This document shows positions 14,393 to 19,813 of a DNA stretch of 19,813 nucleotides, in pieces. Position 1 is the stretch's first letter. Each line of letters starts with the position of its first letter. Origin of the DNA: Pseudomonadota bacterium (GTDB lineage: Bacteria > Pseudomonadota > Alphaproteobacteria > Rhizobiales > Xanthobacteraceae); assembly GCA_023404705.1 (NCBI GenBank), contig JAEYAU010000030.1, positions 1 through 19,813 on the forward strand. The letters are read 5' to 3'. A program made the position numbers and the translations under genes. The notes under the pieces were generated by a model. It ran no database searches, was not told the origin of the DNA, and worked only from the letters and a program-made list of their open reading frames with translations.

Positions 14393-14872
14393 TCACTTGC
14401 CCTTGAACGCGGCCTCGAGCTTGGCGATGTCGAACTTCACCTGGTTCATCATCTCCTTGGCGACGCGTTGCGCCTTGGTCTTGTCCTTGTCCTTCATCAT
14501 CCGCATGAGCGCGCTCGGGTAGATCTGCCAGCGCAGGCCGTAGCGGTCGTTGATCCAGCCGCAGGCGACTTCCTTGCCGCCATTGGCGAGGATGGCGTTC
14601 CAGTAGCGGTCGATCTCGGCCTGGCTCTCGCACGGGACGCCGAACGAGACGGCGTCATTGAACTCGTGGTGCGGCCCCGCCGACATCGCGAAGAACTGCT
14701 GTCCGAAGAGGGTGAAGTCCACCATCTGGACCGAGCCGGCCGGACCGCTTGGCGACTCGGCGGGAAGCGACGAGACGCTGTCGACGCGCGACTCCGGAAA
14801 GACGCTGGCATAGAAGCGCGCGGCCTCCTCGGCCTCCTTCACGTACCAGAGGTGCGGGACGATCTTCTGCAT
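14393..14872 (-). CDS. VOC-family protein (PhnB-like / 3-demethylubiquinone methyltransferase-like)
   Basis: The protein is 159 aa from the ATG at 14872, with AGGAG upstream on the minus strand. The pattern is that of PhnB-like VOC (glyoxalase-fold) proteins: KIVPHLWYVKEAEEAARFYA at the start, FGQQFFAMSAGPHHEFNDAVSF in the middle, and CGWINDRYGLRWQIYP near residue 110. A C-terminal extension (KDKDKTKAQRVAKEMMNQVK onward) is common in this subgroup. Members are often annotated from a misleading methyltransferase domain name, and no substrate can be given. It appears monocistronic and converges on fliJ, with the repeat element between them. Confidence 0.87.
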   Translation of the reverse strand: MQKIVPHLWYVKEAEEAARFYASVFPESRVDSVSSLPAESPSGPAGSVQMVDFTLFGQQFFAMSAGPHHEFNDAVSFGVPCESQAEIDRYWNAILANGGKEVACGWINDRYGLRWQIYPSALMRMMKDKDKTKAQRVAKEMMNQVKFDIAKLEAAFKGK

Positions 14873-15112
14873 GAGGGAATTTCTCCTGGTTGAGGCCCTT
14901 CAGCCTGAAAGACGAATGGCTTGCTCTAGATCCGACACTGCCCCTCACGAACCCTGGGCTGGCGCCGCAACTGACGCTGGCCGGGCGGATTTTCGCACCA
15001 TCAGCTTGCGTTGACGCTGCGAAAACGTCATGACTCGTATCGCGCTCATGGGGGATTGGGCGCGCCGACTCGCGGCCGTCAGGCCCGGGGCGGCCGGGCT
15101 TCGGGGCTGACG

Positions 15113-15652
15113 ATGCTCACGGCCGGCGAACTCATCTGGCTCCTCGCCGCGGTCGCACGCGGCGACGAGGTCGCGTTCGAGCGGCTGTTCGCGGCGACGC
15201 GGGACCGGCTCTACGGGATCGTGCTGCGGATCCTGCGCCGGCCGGACGTCGCCGAGCGCGTGCTCTGCGAGAGCTATCTGCAGATCTGGCGCAGCGCCGC
15301 CGATTACGATGCCAAGCTCGCGACACCGATGACCTGGATGGTCGCGATCGCGCGCGGCCGCGCGCTCGACGTCGCGCGCAAGGGTCATCTCTTCTCCGAC
15401 GACGAGACCGGCACGCGCGAAGCCTCGATCGAGGCGCTCGATCAGGCGCGGACCGAAGTCACGGACGAGTTGCGGCATCTCCTGTTCTGTCTCGCGCAGC
15501 TCGAGGATGTGCCGCGACAGATGGTGCTGCTCGCCTACTACAGCGGCTGGAGCCGCGATCAGCTGGCGGCCAGATTCGAGCAGCCCGCGCAGGTCGTGAA
15601 GGCAGCGTTGCGCACGACGCTGCTGCAGATGGGAGGCCATCTGCAGCCATGA
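15113..15652 (+). CDS. ECF-type RNA polymerase sigma factor
   Basis: The protein is 179 aa from the ATG at 15113. An in-frame TTG at 15011 would add 34 residues that do not look like sigma sequence. Region 2 is seen at about residues 15-85 (DEVAFERLFAATRDRLYGIV through TPMTWMVAIARGRALDVAR). Region 4 is at about 120-175 (LAQLEDVPRQMVLLAYYSGW and following). The usual GTVKSR core of region 4 is replaced by AQVVKAALR, so it is somewhat divergent. The stop overlaps the start of the RskA-type anti-sigma gene as ATGA (15649-15652), the standard sigma/anti-sigma arrangement. Most such sigmas activate their own promoter, but I could not identify a promoter here. Confidence 0.9.
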   Translation: MLTAGELIWLLAAVARGDEVAFERLFAATRDRLYGIVLRILRRPDVAERVLCESYLQIWRSAADYDAKLATPMTWMVAIARGRALDVARKGHLFSDDETGTREASIEALDQARTEVTDELRHLLFCLAQLEDVPRQMVLLAYYSGWSRDQLAARFEQPAQVVKAALRTTLLQMGGHLQP

Positions 15653-16527
15653 TGTTCGCCCGCGCCGAGGACCGCGAAGTGCTGGCCGCCGAATATGTGC
15701 TCGGCACGCTCGACGACGACGAGCGCGTGCAGGCGCAGGCGCTGACCATCCTCGATCCGGACTTCCTGGTGACGATCAAGACCTGGGAGCGGCGCTTCGG
15801 CGAGCTGCATGTGATGCTCGCGCCCGTGGAGCCGCCGGCCGACGCCTTCGAGCGCATCAAGGCGCAGCTCCACAGCACCGAGAAGATCGAGGAGATCTGG
15901 CTGCCCGAGACGGAGCCGCTGCCGGTGCCGCAGCCGGGCGCGGCCAAAGTTGCTGGCGCGGCGTCGGAAGCCGTGACGCCGGACAATAGCGACGCGCTGC
16001 GGCGCATGCGCGCGTGGCGTCGGTTCGCTCTCCTTCTGCTGCTGATCGGCATGGCGGCCGCGGCGCTTGTCGGCGTGCGAATCTATCGCCCGGATTTGCT
16101 GCCGCCGGAGCTGCAGCCGCGCGTGATCGTCAAGGAGGTGCCGGTCGGCTCGGCCAAGCCCGCGTATTACGTCGCGGTGCTGCAGAAGGAGCCGTTCGCG
16201 CCGCAGTTCCTGGTGACCTTCGATCTCGCCCGCACCACCCTGGTCGTGCGCATGCTCACGAAGCCGCCGGCCGGCCAGAGCTTCCAGCTCTGGATGATCT
16301 CCGACCAGTTCGCGGCGCCGCGGTCCCTCGGCGTGATCGGCAAGGACGAGTATCTGGTCCGCACCACCATCGCGGCTTTCGACCCCGTCACGATCTACCG
16401 CGCGCGCTATGGCATCTCGCTGGAGCCCGAAACCGGCTCGCCGACCGGTCAGCCGAGCGGGCCGATGCTCTACACGGGCCGGGTCATGGCCACGACGCCG
16501 GTCGGTTTCCCGGCGCAGTCGCCGTAG
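15649..16527 (+). CDS. RskA-family transmembrane anti-sigma factor
   Basis: This is a 292-aa membrane protein that should hold the ECF sigma factor inactive until an envelope signal releases it. The cytoplasmic N-terminus (AEDREVLAAEYVLGTLDDDER) matches RskA/anti-sigma-K N-termini. One TM helix lies at about residues 124-145 (FALLLLLIGMAAAALVGVRI). The periplasmic RskA domain has QLWMISD and the family hallmark SLEPETGSPTGQPSGPMLYTG near the end. I see no HxxxCxxC zinc motif in the N-terminus, so it is not a ZAS-type factor. It overlaps the sigma gene by 4 bases. A partial paralog is at 19359-19813. Confidence 0.9.
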   Translation: MMFARAEDREVLAAEYVLGTLDDDERVQAQALTILDPDFLVTIKTWERRFGELHVMLAPVEPPADAFERIKAQLHSTEKIEEIWLPETEPLPVPQPGAAKVAGAASEAVTPDNSDALRRMRAWRRFALLLLLIGMAAAALVGVRIYRPDLLPPELQPRVIVKEVPVGSAKPAYYVAVLQKEPFAPQFLVTFDLARTTLVVRMLTKPPAGQSFQLWMISDQFAAPRSLGVIGKDEYLVRTTIAAFDPVTIYRARYGISLEPETGSPTGQPSGPMLYTGRVMATTPVGFPAQSP

Positions 16528-16530
16528 CGC

Positions 16531-16558
16531 AAAAAAAAAGCGCGCCCGGAGGGCGCGC
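16531..16558 (-). terminator. Strong Rho-independent terminator of the small membrane protein gene
   Basis: An 8-bp stem, GCGCGCCC (16540-16547) with GGGCGCGC (16551-16558), has a 3-base loop and nine T residues after it on the minus strand (16531-16539). It lies 62 bases past the stop of the 69-aa gene and only a few bases after the converging anti-sigma stop. For the plus strand the run of A precedes the stem, so it is less ideal in that direction. Confidence 0.88.
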
Positions 16559-16620
16559 AATCGGCAGTTCGGGAGGTCACTCTCTGCGTCGGCAGGTCCT
16601 GGTGGTTCAGGGGTCCTGCG

Positions 16621-16830
16621 TCAGCGAATGGTGGCATCGTCGCGGCTGGTGATCGCGACTGGCTTACCGGCCTTGATGACCGGGCCGCGGGCCTCGATGC
16701 TCGCGGTCTGGTCGGAATTCGTCACATGCGAGGTGATGCCCACGCCCACCACGGCAATCCCAGCGATCAGGGCCAGGACCACGATCTTCAGGTGGGTCGT
16801 CCGATCAGCGGTAACCAGTGAATGGTTCAT
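16621..16830 (-). CDS. Small single-TM protein, hypothetical
   Basis: This is a 69-residue protein from the ATG at 16830, with GGGGAA upstream. It has a short polar N-terminus, one TM or signal-anchor helix at about residues 15-33 (KIVVLALIAGIAVVGVGI), and a polar C-terminal tail of about 35 residues (VIKAGKPVAITSRDDATIR at the end). There is no lipobox cysteine. Similar short proteins occur in Bradyrhizobium-like genomes without known function. A textbook terminator downstream supports it as a real transcribed gene. A tail facing the periplasm is inferred, not shown. Confidence 0.8.
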   Translation of the reverse strand: MNHSLVTADRTTHLKIVVLALIAGIAVVGVGITSHVTNSDQTASIEARGPVIKAGKPVAITSRDDATIR

Positions 16831-17092
16831 GGCACATTCCCCATCGTCTCGATCATTGGTCGCGGGGACGCGGGAAAAGGTTCAGGTCGCGGCCTTTGGT
16901 CGTCACAGGATTTACGTATTGGGGCGCGGAATCGCTCCCCCCTCGGCTTTCACAACGCAGTGAAACCGGTCGCAGGTCCGTGATCGGCGAAAAATTTTTG
17001 CGAGGGGTACGGCGTTCACGCCCATTTCGCCCGGATCCGGCCGGGCGGCCGCCGCAATCCGGGCCGGACTGCGACCGTTTGGCTCAGGAGCC
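16831..17092 (-). promoter_or_regulatory. Intergenic region upstream of the small membrane protein gene
   Basis: This 262-bp gap between the flhA stop and the 69-aa gene contains a perfect dyad TTTCAC-N6-GTGAAA at 16948-16965, which could be an operator, and an AAAAATTTTT tract near 16990. No promoter boxes can be assigned with confidence, and no terminator for flhA is evident. Confidence 0.25.
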
Positions 17093-19216
17093 TCAGATCG
17101 AGCCCACCGTCTTGAGGCGGGCCCGGGCGTGGATTTCCGACTGGGACAGCACGGCGGTCTGGGCACGGAAGCGCTCCACGATCGAGTGCACGAAGGGCCG
17201 GATACCGGGGGAGGTCACGAGCACGGGGGCTTCGCCCTGACGGGCCGCATCCTCGAAGCGCTCGCGGACCAGGGTGATGAACTCGGAGAGCTTGGAGGGC
17301 TGCATGGCCAAGGCCCGCTCCTCGCCCTGTCCGACGATCGACTCGGCGAAGGCCTGCTCCCAGCGCGCCGAGAGCGCGATGAGCGGCAGGTAGCCGGCGA
17401 GAGAGGAGTGCTGGGCGCAGATCTGGCGCGCGAGGCGCGCGCGGACGTGTTCGACCAGGTAGGTCGGATTGCGGGTGACCGCGAGACCGTCCGTGATGCC
17501 CTCCAGGATGGTGCCGAGGTCGCGGATCGAGACGCGCTCGGTGAGCAGGAGCTGCAGCACCCGCTGGATGCCCGAGACCGTGATCTGCGAGGGCACGATC
17601 TCCTTGACGAGCTCGCCCTGCTCCTTCGGCAGCTCCTTGAGCAGCTTCTGCACCTCCGCATAGGAGAGCAGCTCCGACATGTTGGCCTTGAGCACCTCGG
17701 TGAGGTGCGTCGCCAGCACAGTGGCGGCATCGACCACGGTGTAGCCCTTGATCGAGGCCTCTTCCTTGAGCATGGCGTCGACCCAGGTGGCGGGCAGGCC
17801 GAAGGTCGGCTCGGTGGTGTGCACGCCCGGGAGCTGCACCTGGCCGCCGGTCGGGTCCATCACCATGAACTGGCCGGGCCAGACGCGGCCGGAGCCGGCG
17901 TCCACTTCCTTGAGCTTGATCAGGTAGGCGTTCGCCTCCAGCTGCACGTTGTCGAGGATGCGCACGGCGGGCATGACGAAGCCCATCTCGAGCGCGAGCG
18001 AGCGGCGCAGCGCCTTGATCTGCTCGGTGAGGCGATCTGTGCCATCCGGGCCGTTGACCAGCGGCAGGAGCGCGTAGCCGAGCTCGATCTTGAGGTCGTC
18101 GATCTTCAGCGCGGCCGAGATCGGCTCTTCGGTGGGCACGGTCGCTGCCTTGGCTTCCACCGCCGCCTTCTGCTGCTCCTCCGCAGCGGCCAGACGCGAG
18201 CGCTTCTGTATCGTGTAGGCAAGGGCCCCGGCGCCGCCGCCGAGAGCCAGGAACGGGATCATCGGGATGCCGGGAAGCAGCGACATCACGATCATCACGG
18301 CGGCCGACATGCCGAGCGCCTTGGGATAGCCGGAGAGCTGTTTGAGCAGCGCCTTGTCGGCGGCGCCCGAGACGCCGGCCTTGGAGACGAGCAGGCCGGC
18401 CGCGGTCGAGACGATCAGCGCCGGGATCTGCGAGACGAGGCCGTCACCGACGGTGAGCAGCGTGTAGGTGCGGCCGGCTTCGACGAAGGGCATGCCCTGC
18501 TGGGCGATGCCGATGATCATGCCGCCGATCACATTGATGAAGGTGACGAGCAGGCCCGCGATGGCGTCGCCGCGCACGAATTTCGAGGCGCCGTCCATGG
18601 CGCCGAAGAAGGCGCTCTCGTCCTCGAGGTGCTTGCGGCGGGTGCGCGCCTCCTTCTCGTCGATCAGGCCGGCCGAGAGGTCGGCGTCGATCGCCATCTG
18701 CTTGCCCGGCATGGCGTCGAGGTTGAAGCGAGCCGCGACCTCGGCGATGCGGCCGGAGCCTTTGGTGATCACCACGAAGTTCACGATGATCAGGATCGCG
18801 AACACGATGATGCCGATGACGAAGTTGCCGCCCATCACGAAGTTGCCGAAGGCTTCGATGACGTGGCCGGCCGCGGAGGTGCCCTCGTGGCCGTGGGCGA
18901 GGATCAGGCGGGTCGAGGCGAGGTTGAGCGCGAGCCGCAGCATCGTGGCGATGAGCAGCACGGTCGGAAAGGACGAGAACTCGAGCGGCGCATGAATGAA
19001 CAGCGCCGTCATCAGGATCAGCACCGAGAAGATGATCGAGATCGCGAGGGCGAAATCGAGCAGCAGCGGCGGCATCGGCAGGATGAGGACGACGATGATC
19101 GCCATCACGCCGATGGCGAGACCGATGTCGCCGCGCTTCAGGAAGCCGGTGATCTCGGAAAAGGAAGAGCGGAGCCTGAAGCCGGTTGCGCCCGATCCCG
19201 CGGTGACGTCGCTCAT
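17093..19216 (-). CDS. flhA: FlhA flagellar type III export gate protein
   Basis: FlhA forms the nonameric export gate ring that receives cargo-chaperone complexes and couples the proton-motive force to flagellar export. The protein is 707 aa from the ATG at 19216 (MSDVTAGSG...); an upstream in-frame start at 19267 would add 17 residues and cannot be excluded. The N-terminal half has about eight TM helices, beginning GLAIGVMAIIVVLILPMP. The conserved FHIPEP loop is present (GRIAEVAARFNLDAMPGKQM, then AIDADLSAGLIDEKEARTRR). The C-terminal half is the cytoplasmic cargo-docking domain. A near-consensus CtrA box lies 70-85 bp upstream. It is separated from fliI-fliJ by about 3 kb of unrelated genes. 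Confidence 0.96.
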   Translation of the reverse strand: MSDVTAGSGATGFRLRSSFSEITGFLKRGDIGLAIGVMAIIVVLILPMPPLLLDFALAISIIFSVLILMTALFIHAPLEFSSFPTVLLIATMLRLALNLASTRLILAHGHEGTSAAGHVIEAFGNFVMGGNFVIGIIVFAILIIVNFVVITKGSGRIAEVAARFNLDAMPGKQMAIDADLSAGLIDEKEARTRRKHLEDESAFFGAMDGASKFVRGDAIAGLLVTFINVIGGMIIGIAQQGMPFVEAGRTYTLLTVGDGLVSQIPALIVSTAAGLLVSKAGVSGAADKALLKQLSGYPKALGMSAAVMIVMSLLPGIPMIPFLALGGGAGALAYTIQKRSRLAAAEEQQKAAVEAKAATVPTEEPISAALKIDDLKIELGYALLPLVNGPDGTDRLTEQIKALRRSLALEMGFVMPAVRILDNVQLEANAYLIKLKEVDAGSGRVWPGQFMVMDPTGGQVQLPGVHTTEPTFGLPATWVDAMLKEEASIKGYTVVDAATVLATHLTEVLKANMSELLSYAEVQKLLKELPKEQGELVKEIVPSQITVSGIQRVLQLLLTERVSIRDLGTILEGITDGLAVTRNPTYLVEHVRARLARQICAQHSSLAGYLPLIALSARWEQAFAESIVGQGEERALAMQPSKLSEFITLVRERFEDAARQGEAPVLVTSPGIRPFVHSIVERFRAQTAVLSQSEIHARARLKTVGSI

Positions 19217-19285
19217 CTGCCCAACCCCAAACGGCGCCCCGGCGGGGCGCACGTATCCATTGGGCAATTTTTGCCGGGTGCATGG

Positions 19286-19300
19286 TTAGCGGACCGTTAA
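19286..19300. promoter_or_regulatory. Candidate CtrA box upstream of flhA
   Basis: The minus strand reads TTAA-CGGTCCG-CTAACC, one mismatch from TTAA-N7-TTAACC. It starts 70 bp before the flhA ATG. It also overlaps CTAACCAT, one base from the TTAACCAT half-site seen upstream of ctrA. Confidence 0.5.
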
Positions 19301-19320
19301 CGATGCGCCCTGAAGCCGCG

Positions 19321-19338
19321 AAAAGCCTGATTTTCAGG
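19321..19338 (-). terminator. Weak terminator-like hairpin after the second anti-sigma gene
   Basis: A 5-bp stem, CCTGA/TCAGG (19326-19330 and 19334-19338), is followed on the minus strand by CTTTT. It lies 20 bases after the anti-sigma stop and upstream of the flhA box. The stem is short, so the call is tentative. Confidence 0.3.
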
Positions 19339-19358
19339 GGATCGCCGCGCGAGACGGC

Positions 19359-19813
19359 CTAGAGGCTGGTCAGCTTGCCGTGGGCGATGACCGGGCCGGT
19401 CGGCTGGCCGGTCGGGGAGCCGCCCGGGGGTTCCAGGGAGACCGCCAGCGTCGACTCGGCGCCGACGTGGCCGATCAGCTCGGCCGGGACCGTCACGCGG
19501 ACGGGCTCGTTGCGGTTGATCAGGCCGAGTGAACGGGGCCGGCCGTCAGCCGGGATGATCCAGAGCTCGGGCACCCGCTGCTCGGCGGTGCCGAGGGCGG
19601 CCGGGACGATCATCAGGCTCTGGCGGTCGGGCGAAACCGCGGCGACGAAGCCGGGCTGCCCTGTGGTGGCGCCGAGAGCGGCCACCAGGGGCGCCTGAGC
19701 CGGCAGCGGCGGGCGCAGCACCGCGATCAGCAGCAGGGCCGCGAAGCTGCCGAGCGCGAGGCCGGTCGAGCCGAAGGCGAGGGTGCGCCAGAACGCGAGG
19801 CTGTGCCACAGGC
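19359..19813 (-). CDS. RskA-family anti-sigma factor, second copy (5' partial)
   Basis: The frame is open to the window end, giving 150 complete codons. The window-edge end reads LWHSLAFWRTLAFGSTGLA, followed by one TM helix (LALGSFAALLLIAVL). After that comes a periplasmic RskA domain with ELWIIPADGRPRSLG and the hallmark SLEPPGGSPTGQPTGPVIAHG. The same hallmark is in the anti-sigma at 15649-16527 (SLEPETGSPTGQPSGP), so the two are paralogs, although the rest is clearly diverged. The cytoplasmic N-terminus and any partner sigma gene lie beyond the window. Confidence 0.88.
   Translation of the reverse strand, partial: LWHSLAFWRTLAFGSTGLALGSFAALLLIAVLRPPLPAQAPLVAALGATTGQPGFVAAVSPDRQSLMIVPAALGTAEQRVPELWIIPADGRPRSLGLINRNEPVRVTVPAELIGHVGAESTLAVSLEPPGGSPTGQPTGPVIAHGKLTSL

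Noticed and set aside
16818..17240. Possible gene in the flhA downstream gap on the plus strand
   Set aside because: Overlaps the antisense of both flanking genes, is Arg/Pro/Ser-rich and shows no family motif.
17129..19300. 723-codon open frame antisense to flhA
   Set aside because: Low-complexity Asp/His/Arg/Gly sequence with no motif, while the opposite strand encodes a clear FlhA.

Overview
This GC-rich window looks like chromosome from a Hyphomicrobiales (Rhizobiales) alphaproteobacterium of the Bradyrhizobium/Xanthobacteraceae type. The evidence is a CtrA master regulator next to flagellar genes, a CheB-CheR chemotaxis tail, candidate CtrA boxes and GANTC (CcrM) sites, and several palindromic repeats of the kind scattered through Bradyrhizobium-like genomes. 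The genus is an inference. I see no tRNA, rRNA, CRISPR array, insertion sequence or phage gene.

Layout. (1) 1-1545: the end of a chemotaxis operon, cheB (5' truncated by the window edge) and cheR, overlapping by 4 bp. (2) 1554-5208: a palindromic repeat, a small basic helix-turn-helix-like protein gene (-), a 10-TM EamA/DMT permease (+), a hairpin repeat, and a cyclic-nucleotide-binding domain fused to a patatin-like phospholipase (+). (3) 5213-10690: a minus-strand locus, read as a 1396-residue Pls/PosA-type single-module NRPS, a GNAT acetyltransferase and an Sfp/EntD-type phosphopantetheinyl transferase. (4) 11185-14158: ctrA (-) with a good terminator, a 421-bp regulatory region rich in GANTC sites, then divergent fliI-fliJ (+). 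(5) 14188-16558: palindromic repeats, a VOC-family protein (-), an ECF sigma factor and its RskA-type anti-sigma factor (+, ATGA overlap). (6) 16531-19813: a 69-residue single-TM protein with a strong terminator (-), flhA (-), and a second RskA-type anti-sigma gene (-) cut by the window end.

How the genes fit together. CheB/CheR set receptor methylation. FliI/FliJ and FlhA belong to the flagellar type III export apparatus, and CtrA is the likely regulator of these flagellar genes: near-consensus TTAA-N7-TTAA sites lie upstream of both fliI and flhA. The sigma/anti-sigma pair is a self-contained stress or envelope-signalling unit, with a paralogous anti-sigma gene on the far side of flhA.

The most interesting unit is the Pls/PosA-like synthetase. 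It has an adenylation domain, one carrier domain, and three left-handed beta-helix (hexapeptide) domains separated by three TM-helix pairs, which is the architecture of epsilon-poly-lysine synthetase and relatives. A carrier-activating PPTase and an acetyltransferase lie just downstream. This suggests membrane-associated synthesis of a homo-oligomeric amino acid polymer or aminoacyl product. The product and substrate cannot be read from sequence alone.
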